In this document: positions 12,396-23,720 of the stretch, piece by piece
Position numbering within the stretch: the first letter of the stretch is position 1
Layout of the letters: the number at the start of each line of letters is the position of its first letter
Assembly (NCBI RefSeq): GCF_041146395.1
Contig: NC_090989.1
Span: 244,022,843-244,086,842 of the forward strand
Length of the DNA stretch: 64,000 bases
From: Eulemur rufifrons
Lineage: Eukaryota; Chordata; Mammalia; Primates; Lemuridae
Direction of reading: 5' to 3'
Position numbers and translations under genes: made by a program
Notes under the pieces: model-generated
Told to the model about the DNA's origin: nothing
What the model saw: the letters and a program-made list of their open reading frames with translations, nothing else
Databases searched by the model: none

Positions 12396-14980
12396 ACAAA
12401 GGAACCATACATAACCTGATAAACTAGCAAACTTTGAATTCACTGGAAAATAACTTTGTTTAAAACCAAATTTTCTGGTGCATTATCATCAGCAGCTCAT
12501 CTGTGTCTATATTCATTTAAAGACAAACCCCTCAGTATGAAAAAAATAGAGAAGAGAATGAGTGAAAGCCTGCATACTTGAATGCTTAATCATATATTTT
12601 AAAAAGCTTCAGAAGCAGGGATGAGACAGAAGAGTGCTGGGATAATGTATGCTAGGAAAGGCTTGCATGTTTTAAAAGATTCAGTTTTAGTCCTGTGGAC
12701 CAACAGTTGTTGAATGTTTGTTAGGTTATATAAATTTTACTAGATGCTATGCAGAGCAACTTGATGTTCAGGTAAGATATGAGATCCAGAAGCTGTCATA
12801 ATATCTCCAATGTGGAAAGTGAAGTAGAAAAATGATACTTTGTCCATGCTGTTGTCTTCAAACCTTTGACTGATATAGATTTTGCCCACTCAAAAGGGTG
12901 GGAATAAAACCTTTTTAAAAAGGGAAATATGCTAACAAAAAGGAAAGAGAACATTTCCCTGAAGACATACAGAAAAAAACCCAAATATATGAAAATGACT
13001 TTTTATGAGAAGCAGATGGAGACTTAAGGAGACATCTGCATAGTGACATCTAAAATATGGAATAGACAGGAATCATGGATGAGAAGTAACTTGAGCATCA
13101 GAATATAAATCTTCCATTGTTTTTCTTAAAATCATCACCAATTGAATAAAAAAATATAAAAACAGAAGGAAAATTCACCATTTTTGTTGGAAAATATGGG
13201 AGGATGCCACACATATGACAGAATCATCAAGGATGGGGCAATAGTAAATGAAGGCAATGGGGAATCCTTTATAATTCTTTTCCAGAGAAAGTAGTCTGTT
13301 ATTATACGAACTAAAGAAAAATAATCATGGAAGAAACTACTTAATATTTCCCTAATCTGATATATTAAGACTATAGTTTAAGACAGGCTGTGGAACATCA
13401 GGAAAGAAATATGTTAAGCTTCCTTTACTAATAGAGATCAGAATGAAGTTACTTACGGAAAACAAGAACAAACATATCTGTTTCAAACAGAATGATTACA
13501 AAGTATTTCCAGACTTGGAAGTGGTAGGAGTAGGAGACAGCACACCCAGGAAGAAGGACTCACACCACGTATAAAATGGAGAATAGACCAGAGAAAAATA
13601 ATTTAAAAAGCTAGCTCCTATCACAGGAAATTCAGCAATGAGAGAGGACAATATAACTACAATGGCTCTAAAGGAGGCAGGCAGTTAGCTTACAAAACAT
13701 ACAAACTTTCCTTAAACTTAATTTTCAGCTTGAGCTTTAAAATGAGCTTTAAATAGCTTCCAAGAGAACACTAAGAGGATCAGAGTGAAATACATTTTTG
13801 TAACTGTAAGTCTAGAATGTGCCTTCTCTTCAATTGTGTGTAAGCAAAACAACACTGAACAGAATCTACTATATAAAAGATAAATGTAACATCTGAGGTA
13901 GAGGATGAGAATAGTTTTGAGAAGAAAAATTACTATAGTGAAATATTTTTAAAGAAATTTTATGTTGTGCTCTTAATTTAAATCGAAGGAATATTGACTA
14001 TGAAAGAACTCGGAACCAGATCAAAAAAAAAAAAAAAAGAAAAAATGAGCTGGTAGAGTTAAGGAAAGAATAACAACAACAACAAAAGCAAAATTACAGT
14101 AGCAGAATTAAAGGCTGAAAAGAAACAAGAAAAATAAGAAAATCAGACAAGTTACATGTGAAAGAAAGCTTAATAAACTTTCAGAAAATGAATAAAGAAA
14201 GAAAGAAAAAGATAAAATAAGCAGAGGATAGGCTGAGGAGAGCAGATAATAAAGATCTAAAATATGAATAATTATTTTATTAAGAAAAGGCCAAAATAAA
14301 TAAAAACCCAGAAACAATATAAAAAGACACACTAAAAGAAAACTTTCCAGAGAATAAAACAAACAAAAAACAAATGACTATGAATTATAAAACACTTCAT
14401 CACATGGTAATCAATATGGATTTTTTTAAAAAGGTATTTATGTCTTATACTATTTTACTGAAATTTTTTTATTTCTGGTTTTTAAGAAAATATATGATAC
14501 CCAAGTAGGAAAAAAATCAACCAAGGAAGGAAAAGCAGAATTTTAGATTTGGTCTGAAAACTATTTTGAAATATGAGAGATATCAAGTAATATGTGAATA
14601 TAAAGGAACAACAAATGTGTTCCATTGGATCATAGGTAGTGAGAATCTTGTTTATGCAGGGAGAAGAAACAGTAAACATAGAACTCTCCAAACTGGGAAG
14701 GAGTTCTTCTAAATTCGAGGACCAGCAAGATGGCCAGAGGTGCTCTAAGTACCCAGGTGTAAGAGATTTAGATTGAAGCTATAGATAGAGACTTCATTGC
14801 ACAGGGGTTTATAGGACATGGAAACAGGTTTGACTTCTCTGTGTCTGGAGAAAAGACTATGGGGAGCAAAAACAGAATCATGAAGAACACGGAAGTGCAA
14901 GAAGGAGAAGATGGAAGCTTGGGCAGGGCTAGTAGCTGGGCAGGTGATAGGAATGTAGTTCTCCTCACCTAGCATCAATA
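12396..14980. other. Non-coding stretch; possible old L1 5'-region sequence
   Basis: From about 13140 to 14460 the + strand is strongly purine-rich (A-rich, lysine-like codons), as in the 5' part of old L1/HAL1 elements. I cannot place it more exactly. A 15-16 base A-run lies at about 14024-14038. Frames on the opposite strand here are phenylalanine/leucine-rich shadows of the A-rich strand. Confidence 0.35.
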
Positions 14981-15310
14981 CAGTGGCCTCTCCATATTCG
15001 TGAGGTCCTTCATCCATAGATTTAATCAACCACAGATTGAAAATACTAAAATTAAAACCCAAAACCTCTGTACTGAACATGTACAGACTTTTTCTCCTTG
15101 TCTGTATTCCCAAAACAATACTCTATAACAACTATATACATAACATCTGCATTGTATTATTTTAAGTAATCTAGAGATGATTTAAAGTATACAGGAGGAT
15201 GTGTATAGGTTATATGCAAATACTATGCCATTTTATATTGGGGACTTAAGCATCCTCAGATTTTAGTATCTGAAGGAGGTTCTGGAACCAATCCCCCATG
15301 GATACCAATT
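14981..15310. mobile_element. Tigger-type MITE (MER8-like)
   Basis: About 330 bp begin with CAGTGGCCTCTCCATATTC directly after a TA, the mariner/Tigger target. Internal landmarks are the paired 'taatctagagatgatttaaa' (near 15166) and 'ggttatatgcaaatactatg' (near 15208) blocks, and the end is a 'ggaaccaatcccccatggat' segment near 15284 complementary in pattern to the head. This is the layout of the non-autonomous Tigger family I know as MER8. It has no coding capacity. Confidence 0.75.
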
Positions 15311-16164
15311 CCTCCCAGCTAGCTGAGAGGTTTTGAGCTCTTTGTGAATGTTCCAAGAATGGTTCTCTATCTGGAAATGCAGTCAGCTCCATTGCTAAAG
15401 TTTCTGAAATAATGGTCCTGGGGCTCTGAAACTGGCTGGAGAGATCAGTAGATGAACTCTGGGGAGTGATGAGATGTCAGAGAATACAGTCTCTCATCCT
15501 CACACCCAGCCACTTTTAAAGAAAAGCATATTGAACTAAAAGACAACATCATCAACAACAAATCAGTATATTAGAATTACCTGAAACAGTTCTAATCATT
15601 TCAGTGCATGGGTCAATATTGTGGATAATCACCAATTAGAAGCATTGCTTCTAGAATGCCAGTTTCTTCACGGAATGTCTCCCATCCGTGCTATGCATTA
15701 TGATGGGATATTTTGTAGAAGTGCTATGTAAACAACTTGTACCATCACTGAACAGGGAAATTCTTAACAAACATGCACTGCTTAAGTGCAGGCTAATGGC
15801 ACTTTTTTCATTTTGTCATTGTAATACAGTATATTTAATACATTCAGTATAGGCTGTTGAAACTGAAACAGTTATCCTTTAGTGTCCCAGAAGTCTAATT
15901 ACAAGCCAGCTAATTCTCTTTATCTATGTTCTGATAGCTTCTCTATTAGAATAAAGAAACTGTGTAATAGAGTGACTTTTGACTGTATGTTTCAATGTTA
16001 ATAAGATGTAGTTTAACTGCTTGTCTAAGTTTATCTTTCTAACACTCTAGTTGAAATTAGACAGGACAAACAAGTTTTGTTCAATTTTATATAACATTTC
16101 AGTACTACTTGCTACCCAAGGGTAAAGAGTAATTTTTATTCTGTTTTGCCTTCGATTCTTTCCC
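15311..16164. other. Non-coding stretch, nothing identified
   Basis: No open frame of note, no RNA-gene signature and no repeat that I can classify. Confidence 0.5.
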
Positions 16165-16345
16165 TTTTTTTGAAACAAATATTTGATGAGTACCTACAAT
16201 GTGTCAGGTACTGTTCTAAGCAGCAAACAAAGTAGGAAAAAATTCTCTTCTATTATGATCTTATTCTAATGGGGAGATATAGACTATAAAAAGAAATAAA
16301 TGTATATTGTATAGTGATAGTATTACAGAGGAAAATAAAGTAGGA
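16165..16345. mobile_element. Old LINE 3'-end fragment (L2/L1ME type)
   Basis: The text carries the phrase 'gatgagtacctacaatgtgt' followed by 'caggtactgttctaagcagc' and a later 'aatggggagatatagactat' block. This is the common mammalian old-LINE 3'-end pattern. The exact family and orientation convention are uncertain. Confidence 0.5.
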
Positions 16346-16694
16346 AGGATAATTAGCTGGCTTGTAATTCAACAGAATACATGGCAGGGAGGAGAAGTGT
16401 GTTTTGAAGACGGCTGGCTATTTACTGATTAAGATTCTACCATTAATGATTTAATACTTACATATTCTTTACCTCAGTCTTGGAATGAGGTTCCCTTTGA
16501 AGAGCTTGGTGGAAGGTATGCTGAAACAGGAGACAAAACATCTAGATTTTAGTTTTACTTTTGCTACTTTTCACTTTTTTGCTTTTTCTTTTTTCTGGGG
16601 CATGCCATCTACTCCCCTGACTTCCAATAGCATCTAAGGGATCATGATTCCTGATTCACTTCTCCAGACTTGACTTGTATCCTAGGCTTCTGAA

Positions 16695-17470
16695 CCTTCT
16701 ACCCCCAAATATCCCAAGGCATCTCAAAAATCAGCATATCCTGTCTGGTTATAGTTCTATAAGCAAAGAGGACAGTTAGGGGTGGGTTCAGAGGAGAAGC
16801 AGCATTGTGTTGCATTGTGACTGCCTCAGTGGAGGCCATTACTGTTTCCTGAGGCAATGCAGTGTTAGTCCTCTCGGACAGAGATGGAAAGGACAATGCC
16901 ATTGTGAGTGGAGAGGCTATTACCACTGGGGGTGAGTGTGGCACTACCACTGCAAGTGGGGAAGCCACTTCTGCTTGGGTTGGGAAAGCCAATTTTCCTC
17001 TGAGACTGGGCAGACTTCTTTCACTGGTAAAAAAAGACTCATCTGAATTGAGGGGTCCAGTGTCCTCAAATTTATCATGATCTTCCCATGTGTCCCCAAC
17101 CCAACTTTTATAATTTCTTTCTTTCCCGATCAATGCCCTTACTTTAATAGTAGACACCCTGTGAGTCTGAGAGTTCAACTTGTGTTTAATTCAGCCAGTC
17201 ACAAGATGAGATTCTACATTTGATTTTCAGTAGTATCAGCCCTGCAGCTGTAGGAGATAAAGTTCATCACAAGTGGTTAGAGATATAACTTGTAGGATGA
17301 ATTTTCATGAAGAGCTCTCTAAGACACAAGGTATAGGATAAGGATAGAATAACGACACTGATTAAATCCTTTGACAATAAAGTGTGAGGGAGGAGATGTC
17401 GCACTTCATAGCTGCGTGTAGTACCGTTTTGGTATCTTAAGGATGGTAACCATCTCTAGGTACCGTAAGT
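16695..17470 (-). mobile_element. Probable class I endogenous retrovirus remnant: leader plus 5' gag
   Basis: Reading the minus strand, about 280 bases of leader-like sequence (17470 to 17191) end in a stop codon, then a frame stays open from about 17190 to 16699, giving roughly 160 residues with no ATG near its start. The protein has an acidic, aspartate-rich N-terminal part and a proline/alanine/serine-rich centre, as expected for the matrix/linker part of a gammaretrovirus-like gag. The frame ends at a stop near 16699 and no capsid, protease, pol or env sequence follows, so it is a truncated, non-functional relic. I see no flanking LTR. Assignment rests on remembered resemblance to primate ERV1 internal sequences. 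Confidence 0.45.
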
Positions 17471-18786
17471 AGAGAGAAAGAGGATTGCGCTAATGTCACC
17501 TTGAGAAAAGGACAATGACAAGTGGAATGGGAGAGAAAAAATAGGAATCCATTGGTCAAATTTAGAAATACTTTATTCTAATGCAAGCAATGTCATTGAT
17601 ACTCACCCAAACTTTAGTTTTAGGGAACTTAGGCAGGGTGGTTAGTGGGAAATCCAAATATTTTCTTTAAAATCAAGCAGATCTAGGTCCATAACCCATC
17701 TCTTCCAGTTACTGCTATAAAATCTGAGAAAGTCACATATCCTTTCTATTAGTTACTTCAAATATTGAATGAAATAATCTATTAGGGTTATTGTGAACAT
17801 CACATTAAAAAGGTGTATAAGGTAGACCTATGATACAATTTATGGAGTATTGCATATACACAAGAGCTAGTATTAGTAATAATCACAACAGCAATAACAA
17901 TGAGGTGCTTCTTTGATATACAGCCCCATAGGGGGAGAAAGAATATGATTTTTGACATCATTCATGAAACTATTTGAAGAAAGTGTTTAAAGAAAATATA
18001 TCTATTTGCTTTATTAGCTTTTTCAGTGAAACTTAAGATAACAGGAAAGGAAAGACAGCAGGAGAAAAATGTTAAGCATCCATACAATTGCCATCGCACT
18101 TTGACGGCTGGTGTATATAATCTCAAGTCCAGTAGACTCTTGGGCAAGGTAAATTTCATGGTCTGTCTAGCATTGTACATCTTATATCTCTTATATCTAG
18201 GAATTTATCCTGAAATTAAGAAGAAATTTGATAAGGAAAAACTTTAAGGAGCTAATGACTTGGTAAATCAGATTAGACATTGAAAATGGAACCCATTTCA
18301 CAAATTAAATCCATAGACAAAGTTTAGAATGAGCTTGGACTTCAGGGAACTTGGCTCAACCATCTGGTTAAAAGTAAGAGTCCATTGCTTCCAGAAAGAT
18401 ACACGCTGGCCCATCTGAATTGACATCTGTGTGCATGCGGAAGTCCCGAAGAATAATTAACAGAGAAAACTCAAACAGCATTACTGACATAAGCCTGGGG
18501 AACCAAGCCATAAAATTCTCCATATAAACAAGTGGCCTATATAACCACAGAACTATAAATTTTGGTCTTGCCCCAGGGGCACCTGAAATGGCCAGATGCT
18601 CAAATAAAAATAAACTTATTTCTGAAGTGCATGGCAAACAAGATTTTAAAAATCACACCTCTCTCCTACAACCTTTACTCACCATTATTAGGCTGATAAA
18701 TTTATGCTACCTTGTTTCATGACAGCTATGAATGACATCTCATGCCCAAAGCATCAAATGTATTCTCTTATTTATCACAGATCTTT
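17471..18786. other. Non-coding stretch, no gene seen
   Basis: No convincing coding region. A minus-strand frame of 89 residues at 18368-18637 lies in moderately GC-rich DNA but has no recognisable domain and no clear splice context. Part of an ERV or LTR might lie here, but I cannot show it. Confidence 0.45.
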
Positions 18787-19404
18787 TCTTCTAATAAACT
18801 TTTTATTGAAGAATAGCATATATAAAATGCATGAAGTAACAGTATGTAACTCAATGAATTTTCACAAGCGTATCTACATATTCAGAATTCAGATGAAGAA
18901 ATAGAACATTACTAGCCTCAAGAAACTCCCTGTGGCCCTCTTAGTCACTAATCCCTTCCAAAGATAACCACTATCTTGATTCCTAAAACTAGATGTCAGT
19001 TTTGTCTATTTTTGAAATGGAGTCATAGAACTTATACTGTTTTAGCTGTGGCTTCTTTCATTCAACATTGTTTGTGAGATCCAGCTACAATAGCTTAATT
19101 ATTCTCATTGTGGTCTAGAAAACCATTATATGAATACACCATAGTTTATCCACTCTACTGTTGATGGACCTATGGGTTTCTTCTAGCTTTGGATATTATG
19201 AATAATGTTGTTACGAAAGTTTTGTATATATATTAGGTAAAAATTTTTACTCATTTATGTAGGTTGTATATCTGGAAGTAGAATTGCCAGATCTTAGTAT
19301 ATGAATTTAGTCAGCTTTAGTAGAGACTGACAAATTATTTTTCAGAGTCCTTCTACCGATTTGCAATTCCATGAGTAATGTATCAGAATCAGGTTAATAT
19401 TTAA
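18787..19404 (-). mobile_element. Old L1 (L1M) 3' region, antisense
   Basis: The + strand shows the reversed L1 3' UTR and ORF2 end: 'tttttattgaagaatagcat', then 'ggcttctttcattcaacatt' near 19051, and 'agtttatccactctactgtt' near 19143. The element is strongly diverged and is interrupted at its right edge by the younger L1 at 19405. Confidence 0.75.
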
Positions 19405-20218
19405 AATTAAAAGTCCCCAAACTATACATGTTGGCGGGGGTGTGGAGAGATAGGTACACTCATACACTGCTGGTGGGACTGTAAACTAGTGCAGCCCCTG
19501 TGGAAAGCAATGTGGAAATACCTTAAACAGATTCAAGTAGACCTACCATTCGATCCAGCAATCCCATTACTGGGCATCTACCCAGAAGAACAAAAGTCAT
19601 TCTATAAAAAAGACACCTGCACCCGAATGTTTATAGCAGCACAATTCACAATCGCAAAGATGTGGAAACAACTCAAATGCCCATCGATTCATGAATGGAT
19701 TAGCAAAATGTGATATATGTATACCATGGAATATTACTCAGCTATTAGAAATAATGGCGATATGGCATCTCTTTGGTTCTCCTAGAGAGAGCTGGAACCC
19801 ATTCTATTAAGTGAAGTATCCCAAGAATGGAAAAATAAGCACCACATGTACTCACCAGCAAACTGGTTTCCCTGAGTGCACATTTGGGATTAATACCAAT
19901 TGGGTATCGGACAGAGGTCGGGGCTCAGGGGAAGGGATGGGTGTATACCTACTTGATGAGTGCGATGCGCACTGCCTGGGGAATGGACACGCTTTAGGTT
20001 CTGACTAGGGGGGATGGGGTGGGGGGAGGGGAGGAGTGCACACCTACATGATGAGTGTGATGTGCATTGTCTAGGGAATGGACACAATTGAAGCTCAGAC
20101 TCAGGGGGATGGGGAGGCATGGGCAATGTATATAGCCTGATCTTTTGTGCCCCCTTAATGAGCTGAGAAACAAACAAAAATAAATAAATAAAATAAAATA
20201 AATAAATAAAATAAAAAT
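19405..20218 (+). mobile_element. Young strepsirrhine-type L1, 5'-truncated, sense
   Basis: Starts near 'aaaagtccccaaactataca', includes the L1 ORF2 C-terminal end (frame at about 19489-19713), a 3' UTR with a tandemly duplicated module (about 19941-20118) and an A-rich tail to about 20218. The frame is broken by a TGA at 19711-19713, where the related copy at 43.9-44.3 kb has a tryptophan codon, so the copy is dead. I do not see a clear target-site duplication. It sits inside a cluster of older antisense L1 fragments. Confidence 0.85.
19489..19713 (+). pseudogene. L1 ORF2 C-terminal remnant
   Basis: The 75-codon open stretch encodes the known C-terminal end of L1 ORF2p, with the motif 'DPAIPLLGIYP' in the middle and 'WISKM' at its end. 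It belongs to the 5'-truncated L1 at 19405-20218. The premature TGA replaces a tryptophan seen in the sister copy, and the remaining downstream ORF2 codons continue in the same direction to about 19870. There is no start region, reverse transcriptase or endonuclease domain. Confidence 0.85.
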
Positions 20219-20224
20219 ATTGAA

Positions 20225-22270
20225 GGGAGTGCATAGATATTAAGCATATGATTCAAAGAGTATTATAAATGTATAAATTCATATAACTACAACTCCAATT
20301 AAGATATATCACTTTTCCATATCCTCAGAGAGTTTTCTGGTGTCCTTTCTAGACATATGTACCACAGACCAGCACCGTTGACTTCTAACACCCTAGGTTA
20401 GTTTTGACTATTCTTGAATCTTTATATCAATGGAGTGATACTCCTGTGTCTGGCTTTTTTTGCTCATTTTCTCCTATGTATTTATAAAGTTGTTACAGGA
20501 CCATGAAAAAGATTCTCTTTTTCCCCTTTGAGTAGCCTCAGAGCATTTGTTGAAAATTAGTTGAATAGTTTTACAAGTTTTTTTCCTTCGAGATCTCTAT
20601 TTTATTGATCCACATGTCTTTGTCAGTAACATATTGTCTTGATTGTTATAACTTTATAGTAAATATTATGATCTAGCAGTGAATCTTCCAGCATATTTCT
20701 TTTTGAATAAAGTTACTTGGTCTAATACAGATTCTTGCTTCACCATATACAATTTAGAACCAATTTGTCTATTGCTACAGAAAAGCCTACTGATTTTGAT
20801 TAGGGTTGTAATACAACTATAGGTAAATTTGGGAAGCATGGACATATTCATAATATGAAGTCTTCTAATCCACAATCATGATATATATCTTCCTTTATTT
20901 GTCTTCTTTAATGGATTTCAGTAATTTTGTACAGTTTTCACCATTGAAGTCTTTCATCTGTATTTTTAAAATTATTTTTAAGTATTTGCAAAACTATTAA
21001 GAATGCTATTAAACTATTAAACACTATAATAAATGGAATGTTAAAAGGTCTTTATTTTCTAATTGTTTGTTACTGCTATATTGAAATAAAATTGGTTTTT
21101 GTATATTGACCTTGTATCCCATTACCTTCATAATTCATTTAATTATAGCAATTACTCTGTATATTCTTTAGGAATTTCTATGTAAACTATTATATCTTCT
21201 ATGTAAACTATTATATCTTCTATGTAAAATAGTGGTTTTACTTCTTTTCTAAGATTAATGCTTTTTATTTATTTCCTTGTCTTTAATGCTCTAAATTGGA
21301 ACTAAAGTATTATATTGGATAGAAATGGATATTATAATCTTAGCCTTGTTTCCAATTTCAGGTGGGAAGCATCCAGTTTTTTAATACTTTTGAGTAGATA
21401 TTGTTTTTCAGATTGTGGAAATCTTCTCTCCCTATTTTCTGAAAATATTTGTTGTGAATAGGAGTTGAATTTTGTCAAATGCTTTTTGTCCATTGAAGTG
21501 ATCACACAGTTTTGTTTTTTTTTTACAATATTCTGATGTTATGATGAATCATAGTGATTGAATATTTTGGATGTTAAACCAACCTTGCATTCTGGGATAA
21601 ATGCCACTTGGTTATGATGTATTATGTAATATATACATTGCTGGATTCAATTTGCTATTTGTTAAGTATCATTGAGTCAATGTGTATGATGGGTACTAGT
21701 CTATAATTTTCCTGTCAAGTTTTCTCTGGTTTTAAAAATTAGTGTGGAAGTGTCTTCTTCTCTTTACTTTTCTGGATTTGTAGAGATTTTACATTATTTC
21801 TTCATTAAGGTTTTGATTGGATTCATCAGTAAAACTGTATGTGCCTCGTGTATTTCTTTTAACAGATTTCAATGATGAATTTAATTCCTTTAATGAAAAT
21901 AGGATTAAACGAAATTTTTATTTCTTTTATCAATTTTGATAAGTTGTGATTTTTAAGGTTTTAGTCCATTGTATCTGTTTTTAGAATTTTTGTGTGAATT
22001 TGTTCATAATATTGCCTTATCCTTTTAAGTATCTATAGGTTTTGTTGGGGTATCTTCTGTAACATTACTGATTTGGTCCTTTGTGTATCCTCTGTTCTTT
22101 CCTTGACCTGCTTTCCTGTGGGTTATTCAATCTTGTTAATTTTTTTAAAAACCAGTGTTTACCTTTCTTAATTTTTTATGCTCTTTGTTATTTTCTTCTA
22201 TTTACTGTGGATCTAACTGTTCTATCTTTCATAATTTCCATGTGCACTCTGGATCTTTATCTCTCCAATG
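20225..22270 (-). mobile_element. Old L1 (L1M) fragments, antisense mosaic
   Basis: Positions 20240-20480 are a second antisense L1 3' UTR start (with 'aactccaattaagatatatc'). From about 20520 to 22265 the sequence follows reversed ORF2 order, with blocks such as 'tattttattgatccacatgt' near 20598, 'gttgtaatacaactataggt' near 20804 and 'aaaccaaccttgcattctgg' near 21575. All frames are broken. A short 21-bp tandem duplication lies at 21176-21229. Confidence 0.75.
21176..21230. repeat. Short tandem duplication, about 21-bp unit
   Basis: The unit 'tctatgtaaactattatatct' type sequence occurs two and a half times in a row inside the antisense L1 fragment. It looks like local slippage after insertion. 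Confidence 0.85.
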
Positions 22271-22544
22271 TAGGGAATGTAGAAGATGACACAATAGAGA
22301 AAGGGAGAAGCCTATCTATGCATCTTACCTATCTGACAGGATCTTTTGAAAAGCCCGTAGCAGCATATGTGCTAAGTTAACTTAGTCATTCCACTCAATA
22401 CAGTATTTGATATAAAGGCATTAATCATCAGAAAAGCAGCCCTCCTTGTAGTGAAGTGGAGAGTGTCCTAACAGGATAGTATCATCAAGCTTCTAAGTAA
22501 AGGAAGAGTTTGTCCATGAGTGGTGAGGGAATAAATAATAACAA

Positions 22545-22790
22545 CAAAAATAATGCTAATCAAAAACCAAACGAATATGCATTGGATGCTTACAATTTTC
22601 TAGGAGCCATACATTTCATTAGGCTTCATTTTACCAGTTTACAGATGATAAAAAAGGCTTTTAGGGTTTAAATAATTTGCTGAAGGTCACAATTAGTAAA
22701 TGAAAGGATCAAGATTAAAACCCAGGTCTCCTGGATGTCAAAGCCTTTGTCCCTGCTGCTAGGCTGTATGGCTTCTCTTTGTGAGTGGCT
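22545..22790 (-). mobile_element. MIR SINE, antisense
   Basis: Shows reversed MIR order: 'ttttaccagtttacagatga' near 22630, 'gctgaaggtcacaattagta' near 22679, and 'aaacccaggtctcctggatg' near 22718. This is the core and tRNA-related head of MIR reading on the minus strand. Confidence 0.8.
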
Positions 22791-22911
22791 GTTGCTTTAG
22801 TATTTCTCAAATGTCTGTCTTTTGTCTGAAAACTGTTTTTAAAATTTTTGTCATAGTCACAAACCCATGAACTATTATTTATTTGAATATTTCCTTCAAA
22901 TCAACTCAATT

Positions 22912-23139
22912 ATATTTCAATTTTGTTAAATTTTTACTGACATACAAAAATACAAAAATCTTAAGTATACCAATTGATGAATTTTCATAAAACAAACACA
23001 TCTAGATTAAGAAACACACATTTTCAGCCCCCAGAAGCCTCCTTTTTGCCTTCTTCTAGGCATCATGCTCCTGTCACTATCTTGACTTTTAATAGCCTTC
23101 ATGAGTTTCTATAGTTTTGGTATATATTCTCTTCTATGT
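22912..23139 (-). mobile_element. Old L1 (L1M) 3' UTR, antisense, left half
   Basis: Reversed L1 3' UTR text, including 'taccaattgatgaattttca' near 22970 and 'ttttggtatatattctcttc' near 23115. It is continuous in L1 order with 23421-23720, from which it is separated by a 281-bp insert. Confidence 0.7.
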
Positions 23140-23420
23140 CAAAAATATAGATGCAAAAGTATTCTCTCTGGCTAAGAAGAGACTTCCTTTCATTATGCAA
23201 AGTACTTTGGGTCATCATCTAAAAGGCAAATTAGAAAGAGTTTCAATAAAACTATTATTATTTAATGAATGATTGTGATGTATATTAAATACTGAGAGAG
23301 GCATTATTATCCCTATTTTGTAGACAGATGAAAGACTTTAATAGTGAAAACTGTACAACATTACTGAAATCAATTAGAGAAGACAAATAAATGAGATCTT
23401 TCATGATTATGGATCAGAAG
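23140..23420. other. 281-bp insert splitting an L1 fragment
   Basis: The insert sits between near-identical direct repeats (23121-23139 and 23421-23437), like a target-site duplication. Its first part, 23153-23325, is an inverted copy of 24804-24978 at roughly 90% identity by eye. The remaining 95 bp are unassigned, with at most a faint MIR resemblance. There is no poly(A) tail at either end. Confidence 0.7.
23153..23325 (+). repeat. Inverted repeat arm A (partner 24804-24978)
   Basis: About 173 bp match the reverse complement of 24804-24978 with only about 16 differences by eye, including runs such as 'ggctaagaagagacttcctt' and 'gcaaagtactttgggtcat'. The match includes the tail of a MIR and about 105 bp that are not MIR, so the similarity is not explained by MIR alone. 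Confidence 0.88.
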
Positions 23421-23720
23421 TATATATTCTCTTATGTATGGCTTCATTCTTTCAATATTTGTGAGATTCATCCAGGTTTTGTGTAGTCATTTTCATCTCA
23501 GTTATATCTCATTGTATGACTATATCAAGATTTATTTATCCATTCAATTGTTGATAATCATTTGGTTAGTTTCTAGGTTCAGAGAAAATAATGCTGCAAT
23601 GAATATATGCTCATGTCTATCTATTGGTATACATGTGTATACATTTCTGGAATAGAATTGCTAGGTCATAAGATGTTCATACATATGTTCAGGCTTAGCA
23701 TTAGATAATATTCCAAAGTG
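23421..23720 (-). mobile_element. Old L1 (L1M) 3' region, antisense, right half
   Basis: Continues the reversed L1 3' region after the insert, with 'gtgagattcatccaggtttt' near 23461 and 'ttatttatccattcaattgt' near 23532. The 73-residue + frame at 23434-23655 is an antisense shadow. Confidence 0.7.

Noticed and set aside
14745..15113. 122-residue minus-strand open frame as a gene
   Set aside because: It runs into the Tigger-type MITE at 14981-15310, which has no coding role.
16862..17080. + strand frame of 72 residues
   Set aside because: It is the antisense shadow of the ERV gag-like frame on the minus strand.
19890..20234. 114-residue minus-strand open frame
   Set aside because: It is the antisense of the L1 3' UTR, and its repeated proline/serine/histidine-rich text simply reflects the duplicated 96-bp module. 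The same applies to the + frame at 43661-43921.
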